DNA from: Laguncularia racemosa
Lineage: Eukaryota; Streptophyta; Magnoliopsida; Myrtales; Combretaceae
NCBI GenBank assembly: GCA_037954665.1
Contig: JBBMOL010000376.1
Location: forward strand, 124,001 to 188,000
Length of the DNA stretch: 64,000 nt
Reading direction: 5' to 3'
A program made the position numbers and the translations under genes. The notes below the pieces were generated by a model. The model did no database searches, was not told the DNA's origin, and saw only the letters and a list, made by a program, of their open reading frames with translations. Position 1 is the first letter of the stretch. Each line of letters opens with the position of its first letter. Below are positions 35,401-45,359 of the stretch, piece after piece.

Positions 35401-37707
35401 AAGTTATATTCAATGTCTGATTCCCAGAAATTGAGATGGTTGGAAGGAGCTAAACCTACTTCCTCAATTTCTAATAATTTAACATACAATCTAAATGAAG
35501 TCCTTAATCGAGGCAAATCCAAAGGTCATAAGCCAATTACGGTTAGTGATCTTCAAAGAGAAATCAATTCCCAAAAGGAAGAAATCAAAGAATTAAGATT
35601 GATGCAATATAAGTTGCAATAAGAATTCTTTGAATTCAAAATGTCTAGAACAAAGTATTCGGATGAAGAAGCCGAATATGAAAGTTCTTCATAATCCAAT
35701 GAAGTATCTGGAAAAGAAGTCAACCTAGAATACTTAATGCAACTAGTAGAACTTACTACTAGGAAATGGGTAATACCAATTACCATTAAGATAAATGGAG
35801 AATTTATCCTAGAAACTACTGCTCTATTTGATACTGGTGCAGATCTAAATTGTATTAGGGAAGGGTTAATTCCTACAAAATATTTTGAAAAAACAACCTA
35901 ATCTCTAAGCTCTGCTTCCGGTAACAAACTAAACATTAGTTTCAAATTACCCAATGCAGAAGTTGTTAAAGATAAAGTGTCCTATAATACCAGCTTCATT
36001 TTAGTAAAAAATTTGAAGCAAAATGTCATCTTAGGATCACCCTTTATCAACTTAATCCAACCTTTTAAGGTTACTAATGACGGAATTGAAACAAATTATC
36101 TCGGGTAAGAAGTCTGTTTTAACTTTGTTTCAAAACCAAAAACCAAAATGATTGATATGCTTAAACATAACTTAGTTTTTGAGATAAACTGTTTGATTGA
36201 AGCCAAGGAGGACCAACTATCCTTCTTAAATGATGATTTAGAACTTCATAGAATTGAAGATCAAATCAAAAGAAATCCTGTTAAGGAAAGGATTTTGCAA
36301 TTAGAAAGTGAGATCAGAAAGACAATCTGTTCCACTTTACCCAATGCTTTTTGGGATAGGAAATCCCATTTAGTCAGATTACCTTATGAAGGTAATTTCG
36401 ATGAGAAAAACATACCCACGAAGGCTAGACCTTCGTAAATGAACAGCAGTGTTCTTGAACATTGTAAAAAAGAAATTAATGACCTGTTAGCTAAAAAGCT
36501 TATCCGCAAATCTAAATCACCTTGGAGTTGCTTTGCTTTTTACGTTAACAAAAATGCAGAAATTGAAAGAGGTGTACCAAGACTGGTAGTAAACTATAAA
36601 CCTCTTAACAATGTTCTAAAATGGATTAGGTATCCAATACCTAACAAAAAAGATCTGCTTGGAAGAATACATAATGCCAAGATATTCTCCAAGTTTGACA
36701 TGAAATCTGGGTTCTGGCAAATCCAAATTAAAGAGTCCGATAGGTATAAAACGGCATTCACTGTCCCGTTTGGACAATATGAATGGAATGTCATGCCTTT
36801 TGGATTAAAAAATGCTCCCTCTGAATTCTAGAGGATAATGAATGAAATCTTTAACAATCTAGATTTCATAATTGTCTACAGCGATGATGTGTTGATCTTC
36901 TCACCTAATATAGATCAACATTTCAAACATGTCAAGGTTTTCGTCCAGAAAGTCAAAACCAATGGTTTAGTAGTATCGCCATCTAAGATATCCTTATTCC
37001 AGACCAGGATTAGGTTCTTAGGTTTCGATATTCACAATGGAACAATTACACCAATTCAGAGATCTATAGAATTTGCTTCTAAGTTCCCTGATAGAATCTT
37101 GGATAAAACTCAACTCTAGCGATTCTTAGGTAGCTTAAACTATGTAGCAGATTTCTTTAAGAATCTCAATGTCCTATGTAAGCCTCTACATAATAGGCTT
37201 AAGAAAAATCCACCAGAATGGTCTGACGAACATACAGAAGTAGTAAGACAAATCAAGTAAAGGATTAAGGAAATCCCTTGCATCTACTTAGCAGACCCAT
37301 CCCTACGAAAAATAGTAGAGACTGATGCGTCTAACATAGGATTTGGTGGAATCCTAAAACAAAAATCCAGCAATGATAATGAATATGTTATCTAGTATGT
37401 GTTTAAACACTGGAATCAATGTCAGTTAAATTATTCCACAATTAAAAAAGAAATTTTGGCTATTGTTTTAATGATTTCCAAATTTCAAGGGGATTTGTTA
37501 AACCAAAAGTTTCTTTTAAGAATTGACTACTTTGCAGCAAAAAAAGTTTTAGAGAAAGATGTTCAAAATTTGGCTTCAAAATAGATTTTCGCCAAATGGC
37601 AAGCTATTTTATCTTGTTTTGATTTCAATATCGAACATATTCGAGGAACATCTAATTCTCTTCCTGATTTGCTGACCCGTGAATTCTTGCAAGGAGATGC
37701 CTCCTAA
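32416..37707 (+). pseudogene. Pararetrovirus ORF1 polyprotein (MP-CP-PR-RT-RH), 15 stops, no frameshift
   Basis: A single frame spans about 5.3 kb. The 30K-type movement domain is at about 32640-33100 (VGAKPLTKLGL). The coat region is at about 34300-35600 and ends in a zinc knuckle (CFKCKKLGHTADKC) at 35155-35196 plus an acidic patch. The protease box DTGAD is at 35830-35844, RT has YSDD at 36877-36888, and RNase H follows to 37584. Stops begin at 33181, 33664, 34045, 34288, 34516, 35620, 35692, 35899, 36106, 36436, 36829, 37117, 37258, 37393 and 37582. No net frameshift is seen. The usual start is probably ATG at 32416 or 32437. It cannot make a full polyprotein as it stands. Confidence 0.88.
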
Positions 37708-39053
37708 AAGGGAAAAGGGAAAGGAGAAGGAAGTCCCCCGTAAAGGACTTACAAATGTTTTGTTGTGGCTTGCTGTTACGGCTCCCAAAACCAATGTACC
37801 CTTGACCATCAAGGAATTGGATGAGCAATCAATCGCCTCATCCAAACCAATGAAGCAGCCCAAAGAGGGAAATGAGAGTTTAAACACCAATATGGTAATA
37901 ATGCTTGAACTCATTAAGGCTATTACCAATGCTTCAGGTTCAAGGTCACTTGTGAAAGACCACAATAAGATGATTAAAAAATCATCTACTAATGTTCATA
38001 TTACTGAGGTAGCGTCTTCTTCGAAGGCATTAGTCCCTCAAAAAAGTTTTCAAAAATGGTATGTTAAGGATATTTTCAAGTATGTCTTCTCTATTGAGGA
38101 AGGGATGCATGAAAAGGATTCTTATGATTTTGCTAGGAAAATATTTCCTGAAAATGTTTTCTATATTCCATTTGACAATTTAAAGAATATGGAATATTAT
38201 GAAAGAATCTTAATTGAAACGGGTTCTGTTTCAATTAAGCATTTTGAAAATGATAGAGTAGTTTCCTACTTGACCGCTAGAATCCATAAGGTCATTAACC
38301 TTTCGGATTGGCCTGGCAAACCCTATGTTAACCAGAAATTCAGCCTTAATCCGCTAATACCTCTGGTACCTCACCTAACTGTTTATAATTATTATGATTA
38401 TAAGTAGGGCTGGTTCAATGCTTTTCTTCGAATGAATTAGAAAAAGGTTACATACTTGGTTGATCCTTTTTGATAAATGTTCTACAAAGGACCTTCCCAG
38501 CTAGTTTGCACACTGGTGGGATGAATTTGGGGCTATTGAGGAGATAGTCCATGAAAATGCCAGGAAAGGATGCAACCTTTTCCTAAAGACTTATGAGCCC
38601 AATGCTCATGGGTATATGTTTGACAACACCATGTTATACTATATGCATATTGGTATATCACGGGTAATGACCTGGTTCTTCGGTTACAAACCTGACTGAT
38701 GCACCTAGATACCCGTTCTCTCCAAGAGATTCAAGGTCAAATGGTGAGATGGTTTCAAGATGTGGGATAAGGTGAAAGAGTCAGCAATCGGCCAATGGCT
38801 AACAAAATAAAAACACCTTGCTCAAGGTAATGCTCAAACCCCATTTCTCCATGACCGAGGTTTCCTAATGTCATCCATGGCCAAGACACAAAATCCAAAC
38901 GAAATGAAACAAGTTCTGGAAGCTGCCTTGGCACAATTGAAGAATTCTGATGAAGAAATGCGGACTAATGAAGATGTCTCTTTCGCTTCAACATTTGGAG
39001 GACTTCAAAGCAATGAAGACGATTGCTACACCATCAATTTAGGTAGTCCGTAG
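37697..39053 (+). pseudogene. Pararetrovirus ORF2, protein of unknown function
   Basis: The ATG at 37697 overlaps the ORF1 stop (37705-37707) by 11 bases, an arrangement known for florendoviruses. The N-terminus is MPPKREKGKEKEV, basic and low-complexity. The first stop is TAG at 38405-38407, giving 236 residues. Similar-looking protein continues after it (WWDEFGAIEEIVHENA near 38510), with more stops and a frameshift, and ends at 39053. I know no function for this ORF; it has no recognised catalytic motif. Confidence 0.75.
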
Positions 39054-39293
39054 GAATCAAATGTAAGTATCATGTTACACTTGTAATAGGATACATAAAA
39101 TAAAGTACGGTATTAGATACTGTACTATTTTTTTTATTTTCTCCGTATTTATTCGAAATAATGTTGTATGTATATCCCTCCGTCATCTACGGAACAATGT
39201 CCCAAGGGGTCATCCCCAAAGCCAGAATGGACAAACCGTCATTTACGATTTGAATAACAGGTGGCACTTTTCCACCGAAAAATTCTCTGGGAA

Positions 39294-39361
39294 TTACTGT
39301 TGAAACAGTAATATTCCCAACAAAACACTGTTCACTATAGTAAAAAGAACTTTTACTATAG
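39294..39361. promoter_or_regulatory. Two inverted repeats upstream of the viral TATA box
   Basis: The first hairpin has arms TTACTGTT (39294-39301) and AACAGTAA (39304-39311). It is extended by GGGAA/TTCCC with a two-base bulge. The second has arms 39335-39347 and 39350-39361 (CTATAGTAAAA(A)G against CTTTTACTATAG, one-base bulge, two-base loop). They lie 20-90 bases upstream of the TATA box. Confidence 0.75.
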
Positions 39362-39382
39362 AAACAGTAAAATGAAAGGGTC

Positions 39383-39390
39383 TATAAAAG
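39383..39390 (+). promoter_or_regulatory. TATA box of the pararetrovirus pregenomic promoter
   Basis: TATAAAAG occurs in the context GGGTCTATAAAAGAAACTCC, between the end of ORF2 and the right edge of the virus. In the circular genome the transcript would start near 39415 and run through the leader into ORF1. In this linear copy that path is cut at about 39600-39655. Confidence 0.7.
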
Positions 39391-39655
39391 AAACTCCCAT
39401 TTCATATCAGGGGGATGCGAATTTTACAGACTCTTAACCCTAAACACTCTCAAACACATTCAACCTTCTTTTCTTCTACATCTAACCTCTCTTCTCTACC
39501 TCCAGCCACCAACCTTCGGCCAATTCTTCCACACACTCCTATCCTCTCTCTATCCCAAACACTAATAGGATATTCACAATGGAACAATTACACCAATTTG
39601 AGTGAGCTAGAAGCTAAGCCTAGGGTTTATGGCTACCTAGCTTAACTATCTAGTT

Positions 39656-39932
39656 GATAGCTAGTATAAAGAGATGATATATATATATAAAGCTCATTAG
39701 CTAGCTAACTAGCATATTGACAAGCAAGTACCTCATGAGCTAGCTAATGAGCTTAGTTACGTGTTTGCTCATGGGTTGATTCATTAATAATATAAATAAG
39801 AGATCTTATGAGTGGGATTGTAAGCTAAAATAGGAGCATGAATTTAACTTCTTTAAATAAATAAGCTTTATTTTGAGCTTGAGCTTAATTCATTTACAAA
39901 ATGAATTTGAGCCAAGGCAAGCTTAAAGTAAG
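39656..39932. repeat. Segmental duplication copy I, part between the virus and element D
   Basis: It matches about 49285-49520: TATATATATAAAG, then CTCATGAG, TGCTCA, AAATAAATAAGCTTTATTTT and CTCATTTACAAA-type blocks in the same order. Element D then interrupts it after GTAAG. Confidence 0.7.
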
Positions 39933-40606
39933 TGATAGAGATTGGGAGGCATTCAACACTTAGGAGCTAGTCAAAGCTAATGACCCTTTACAAGGTATCG
40001 GGGGTCCTATGACACGATCACGGACCAAGCGAATGAAGGAGGCATTGCAAGGGTTGATTATGGAACTTCAGGAGCAAGAGGTGATTTGAATTCGACACAA
40101 CTCTAACACAAGTCCTAAGCTCATGAACATCATATATCAAAGTGGGGATGAAGCGGAGGACATCGGAATTACATTTACGACCACCAGCGAAGGAAAGGCC
40201 GCCAACCTATCACCTAGGCCGGCCTTTAAAAAGCAAGGTACGCCAGCTATGAAGGCTGCCGGCCTTGGAATTTACACCATCGGCCTACTGGCCGGCCTAA
40301 CCCATCCATTGTTTTTTTTTTTTATTTCAAAGCCGGCCCTGGATGTATTTAGGCCGCTAGCTTTTAATTAATGATGAATATAAACTCCTTTGTACGACAT
40401 TTGAAAGTCATTATCAGACTTATCATATTGTGAATGAGATTTTTGAGAGAGTTCTCTCTTCCTTTAGTTCTTGCAAATAGAACTAATTTTGATTTCTTCA
40501 TCCTAAACGCTTGGGGAAATCGATCCATGATAGCTTAGGTTCCATTCGGCGTGTTCGATTGGGGTCGGGTTACGTTTAATTCATTCGATTCAATTTCGAT
40601 TCTAGG
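39933..40606 (+). repeat. 5' LTR of element D (3' end truncated)
   Basis: It matches 45360 onward. A GCCGGC/GCCGCC cluster occupies about 40198-40360 and is followed by an ATATAAA TATA-like box at 40377-40383. The match to the 3' LTR ends at TTCTAGG, where a run of T begins (40608-40620). Confidence 0.9.
40198..40360. repeat. GCCGGC/GCCGCC cluster in element D LTR
   Basis: It contains AGGCCGGCCTTT, GGCTGCCGGCCTTG, CTGGCCGGCC, AGCCGGCCC and a GCCGCC. The counterpart in the 3' LTR is about 45622-45790. It lies immediately upstream of the TATA-like box ATATAAA at 40377-40383. Confidence 0.8.
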
Positions 40607-40849
40607 ATTTTTTTTTTTTTGAGTTGTCACATTGATTTATTCTAGTCGTTTATTTGAAGAAATTTCGTTGAGTTAGTTCTAGAACAAGGACTTGTAAAGG
40701 AAAAATAGAGTGTGAGATTAATATCGTGAGATGTCCCAAAATTTGTGTTACACACGAGTGAATTTTCATCTTTGAGTGTAAACACGTGAGGAAGTGAATT
40801 GTGAGGCCTTGATATATTTTTATTACTAACGTTCTTTGTTGCAGCAAAC
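40607..40849 (+). other. Element D leader with conserved motif and acceptor-like site
   Basis: It contains AAACACGTGAGGAAGTG at 40780-40796. TACTAACGTTCTTTGTTGCAG ends at 40844 (a perfect TACTAAC branch-point-like heptamer and a CAG acceptor), five bases before the gag ATG at 40850. No primer-binding site is present. Confidence 0.6.
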
Positions 40850-42481
40850 ATGTCTGGCCAAAGTTCACCTGGAAGGGAGAAGGGAGTAGGAGATAATAAG
40901 TTGATGTTTGATGCGTTGTTGAGTGAGATGAGAAAAATGATGAGGGCTGAGTTGGAGCCAGTCCAATAAAGGATAGATAGGATGGAGCAGAGTAGGGAGC
41001 CCATGGGTAGCACTACAATGGGTCGAAGATTTGAGAGGCTTTTGAGGAGGGGAGTGAGAATGGAATTAGAAGAAGATACTGAAGTGAGAGAGTATAATTT
41101 TGTGATGGGGAGAGACAATACCCAAAGGAGAGATAATAATTTGGGTAACATAAAGATGAAAATACTACCCTTTCAAGGGAAGAATGACCCCGAATTATAC
41201 TTAGAGTGGGAGCAAAAGGTTGATCACATATTTAAGTGCCATAATTATTCAAAGGATAAGAAGATTAAACTTCCAGTAGTCGAATTCACTGACTATGCGA
41301 GTGTATGGTGGGATCAACTGGTTAGAAATAGAAGATGATATGGGGAGAGACCTGTCAGCACATGGGATGAGATGAAAACAATCATGCAGAAGAGGTACAT
41401 TCCTACTCATTATTTTAGGGATTTACATAGGAAACTGCAAAGCTTGACACAAGGGTCCAAAAGTGTAGAGGATTACTTCAAAGAAATGGAAATAGCCATG
41501 ATTAGAGCTAAAGTTGAAGAGGATGATGAAACTACAATGGCTAGGTTCATTACTGGCTTGAATAGGGAGATCGCTGATATCGTTGATCTACAACATTTTG
41601 TAGATTTTAAGGAATTGTTGCATAAGGCGATCAAGATTGAGAAGCAATTGAAGGCAAAGAGTACTTCAAGGTATAATCCAGCTTCAAGTTCTTCCAGGTA
41701 TAATTCAACTTCTAGTTCATCATGGAAGTCGAATTGGAAGAATAATAAATCATCACCAAAAGCTAAGGAGGAAGAGAAGGCTAAGGCACCATCATCTTAT
41801 TCGAAAGGTAACATTGAAACCAAATCTACTTCTAGATTACGTGACATTAAGTGTTTCAGGTGCCAGGGATATGGGCATATTGCATCGCAGTGTCCAAACA
41901 CTAAGGCGATGATCCTTTTGGAGAGTGGTGATGAGGAGAGTGTGAGTTCAGGGGATGATGGTGACATGCCCCCACTGGAAGATTGTAGAGATGTGGATAT
42001 GGAAGGTCCTGTAAGGGGAGAATTTCTTGTTACCAGGCGGATTCTCAATAATCAACCTAAGAATGAGGGTGATGAAGTGCAGTGAGAGCATATCTTCCAT
42101 ACTAGATGCCATGTGAATAACAAGGTGTGTAGTTTGATTATTGATAGTGGTAGTTGTACAAATGTTGCTAGCATGTTATTGGTTGATAAATTGAGCCTGA
42201 AAACTGTGAAGCATCAGCCTTATAAGTTGCAGTGGTTGAGTGAATGTGGGGAGGTTAAAGTGACCAAGAGGGTATTGGTTTATTTCTCTATAGGGAAATA
42301 CCATGATGAGGTATTGTGTGATGTGGTACCTATGCAAGCTTGCCACATCTTATTGGGACGACCTTGGCAGTTTGATATAAAGGTCACCCATGATGGGTAT
42401 CATAATAGGTATTCCTTTATTCTGAACAAAAGACAGGTGGTCTTGACACCCCTTAATCCTTGGGAGGCTAGTGAGGATTAG
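40850..42481 (+). pseudogene. gag: Element D gag and protease, stops only
   Basis: Gag starts MSGQSSPGREKGVG. The Gag core is at about 41150-41330, with a CX2CX4HX4C knuckle (CFRCQGYGHIASQC) at 41852-41893. The protease has an intact IIDSGSC box near 42135 and LLGRPWQFD near 42350. One frame is kept, broken by TAA at 40967-40969, TGA at 41336-41338, TGA at 42083-42085 and TAG at 42479-42481. The first is Gln to stop and the third looks like CGA to TGA. Confidence 0.87.
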
Positions 42482-44347
42482 TTGAGGATTTCTAGAGAGT
42501 TCAGAGAGAGAGGGAAACATAAGATTGAACAAGAAAAGAAGAGGGAGATTGTGAAAGCGAGTGGCAAAAATACACTTGTGAGCCATAAGAGAAAAGAATT
42601 AGAGGGAAACATGAGTGAAATTGGCGAGGCAAGTGAGATTGAAGATGCCTTGAAGGCAAAACGGCACTTGCTTGTACCGATGTACAAGGATGTTTATTTT
42701 TCCACTGACCATCTTAACCCTTCTTTGTCTTCAGTTGTTGTTTCTCTTTTGCATGAGTTTGTTGACTTGTTCCTTGAGGAGATACTTAGTGGATTACCTC
42801 CGTTGAGAGGTATTGAGCATCAAATCGACTTCGTTCCAGGTGCCTCAATTCCAAATAGACTAGCCTATAGAGCAAATCCAAAGGAGACAAAGGAGATTCA
42901 AAGGCAAGCGGATGAATTGGTAGAAAGGGGTTTTGTGAAAGAGAGCCTTAGCCCATGTTCGGTTCCTGTTATTCTAGTTCTAAAGAAGGATGGATCATGG
43001 CACATGTGTGTGGATTGTCGAGCCATCAACAAAATCACAGTTAAGTACCGACATCCCATACCTAGGCTTGATGATATGTTAGATGAACTGCATGGTGCGT
43101 GTTTGTTTTCAAAGGTTGATTTAAAGAATGGTTATTACCAAATACGCATGAGAGAAGGAGATGAATGGAAAACCGCTTTTAAAACCAAATATAGTCTCTA
43201 TGAGTGGTTGGTAATGCCTTTCGGTTTAACAAATGCACCAAGTACGTTTATGAGATTAATGAATCATGTTCTTCGTACTTTCATAGGAAAATTTGTTGTA
43301 GTCTATTTTGATGACATTTTAGTCTACAGTAAAAGTCTAGAAAAACATGTTCAGCATTTGCAAATGGTTTTCACTGTTTTAAGAGAAAATAAGTTATTTG
43401 CAAATTTAAAGAAATGTACCCTTTGCATGGAGTTTGTGGTGTTTTTGGGTTTTATTATAAGTGCACAGGGGATTTTCATTGATGAGGAGAAGGTAAAAGC
43501 AATCAAGGAATGGCCAACACCTAAGAATGCTAATGAGGTAAGAAGCTTTCATGGCTTAGCAAGCTTTTATAGGAGATTTGTAAGGGATTTTAGTTCTATA
43601 GCTGCTCCTTTAAATGACCTTGTTAAAAAGAATGCTGAGTTTAGGTAGACTGAAATACATGAGAAAGCTTTCAATACTTTGAAAGAAAAGCTGACCATTG
43701 TACCTTTGCTTGTTCTACCTAATTTTGAAAAAGTCTTTGAAATTGAATGTGATGCTTTTGAGAAAGGTATTGGTGGTGTTTTGATGCAGGATTCCAAGAC
43801 AATTGCTTACTTTAGTGAAAAGCTTAATGGGGCGGTATTGAATTATCCTACCTATGATAAGGAGCTATGCGCATTAGTGAGGACTTTACAAACTTGGCAG
43901 CACTATCTATGGCCCAAGGAGTTCATTATCCACTCAGATAATGAAAGCTTGAAGTTCTTGAAGACTCAGGGTAAGTTGAACGAAAGGCTTGCTAGGTGGC
44001 TGGAATTTATTGAAACTTTTCCTTATGTTATCAAATATAAGCAAGGGAAAGAAAATGTAGTGGCCGATGCACTATCCAGGAGGTATTTACTTCTGACCTC
44101 TTTACAAACAAAATTACTTAGATTTGAGTTTATCAAGGATTTGTATGAGAATGATGCTGATTTTGGTCAAGTGTGGAGTGTTGTTTCTGAGCATGCATAT
44201 GCTGATTTTTATAAGCATGAGGGGTTTTTGTTTAAGAAAGACAAACTTTGTGTTCCTAAATGTTCCTTGCGTGAATTGCTTATTAGAGAAACACATGGGG
44301 GTAGACTCATGGGGCACTTTGGTATAAACTTTGGACATTTTGCATGA
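42482..44347 (+). pseudogene. pol: Element D reverse transcriptase and RNase H
   Basis: The reading continues in the gag frame. RT motifs are RLDDMLDELHG, KVDLKNGYYQIRM and an intact catalytic YFDD at 43304-43315. RNase H shows IECDAFEKGIGG, YDKELCALV and HSDNESLKFL, with Phe and Asn changes at normally conserved positions. TAG at 43646-43648 replaces Trp (AEFR-stop-TE). A frameshift lies near 44325-44345, within the integrase zinc domain (GHFGIN). Confidence 0.9.
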
Positions 44348-45317
44348 GCATTTTTACTGGCCTAGGATGAAACATGATGTGCAAGCTGTGTGTGAAAAAT
44401 GCATTGTGTGTAAACAGGCTAAATCCAAAGTAATGCCACATGGAGAATATATCCCATTACCTGTACCTCATCAGCCTTGGACTGGCATTTCTATGGACTT
44501 TGTTCTAGGTTTGCCACGATCTAGTAATGGCAAGGATAGCATATTTGTTGTTGTTGATAGGTTTAGCAAAATGGCTCACTTTATTGCCTGTTCTAAAACT
44601 AATGATGCAACACATATTGCTGATTTATTCTTTAAAGAAATTGTGCGTTTGCGTAGCCTGCCAAGGTCCATAGTAAGTGATAGGGATGTTAAGTTTCTTA
44701 GCCATTTCTGGCGCACTTTGTGGAACCGATTGGGAACTAAATTGTTATTTTCTACTGTTGCACATCCTCAGACGGATGGTCAAACAGAAGTAGTTAATAG
44801 GACCCTTTCACAATTGTTGCGTGCTGTTTTGAAAAAGAACTTAAAACAATGGGAAAATTGTTTGCCTCATGTTGAATTCGCATACAATAGAGCTGTGCAT
44901 TCTACTACATCATACTCACCATTTGAGATTATGTATGGATTTAATCCTTTGACTCCCTTGGATATTTTACCCTTGCCTCCTAACGAATTTGTTGATGTTG
45001 ATGGAAAGAGAAAAGCAGAGTTAGTTAGGGAATTGCATGCTAAGGCCCGAGCTAACATTGAGAAGAAGAATGAGCACTATGCTCGACAAGTAAACAAGGG
45101 TCGTGTCAAGCTTACCTTTCAACCTGGAGACTGGGTTTGGTTACATTTGAGAAAAGAAAGGTTTGCTACACAGCGGAAGTCTAAATTGCATCCTAGGGGG
45201 GATGGACCTTTTCAAGTGTTGGAGCGCGTCAACGACAATGCTTACAAACTCGATTTGCCAACTCAATACGGTAATGTAAGCGTTACTTTTAATATTTCTG
45301 ATCTTTCGTTTATATGA
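44331..45317 (+). pseudogene. pol: Element D integrase
   Basis: This is the longest unbroken integrase among the three CRM copies, at 328 residues. It has the CC half of the zinc domain (CEKCIVCKQAKS), the DDE core (MDFVLGLP, SDRDVKF, VEFAYN) and the GPF module (GDGPFQVLE), then a stop TGA just before the PPT. In A and C the frame continues here; in D the tail is in another frame at 45436. Confidence 0.9.
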
Positions 45318-45345
45318 TGCAGGTGATTCAAGGACGAATCCTTTC

Positions 45346-45359
45346 GAGGAAAGGGGGAA
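45346..45359 (+). other. Polypurine tract, element D
   Basis: GAGGAAAGGGGGAA ends exactly at the 3' LTR start. Confidence 0.9.

Larger units (their letters stand above)
32120..39655 (+). other. Integrated florendovirus-like pararetrovirus (Caulimoviridae), about 7.5 kb
   Basis: A near-complete viral genome in linear form. It has a leader (about 32160-32415), ORF1 with movement protein, coat protein, protease, RT and RNase H in that order, an overlapping ORF2, and a promoter with TATA box at 39383-39390. There is no integrase and there are no LTRs. The two-ORF layout fits florendoviruses, which are widespread in flowering-plant genomes; a petuvirus-like relative is the main alternative. Both edges lie in AT-dinucleotide-rich DNA within duplication copy I. 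The copy is defective (15 stops in ORF1, breaks in ORF2). Exact ends are uncertain by about 40 bases. Confidence 0.85.
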
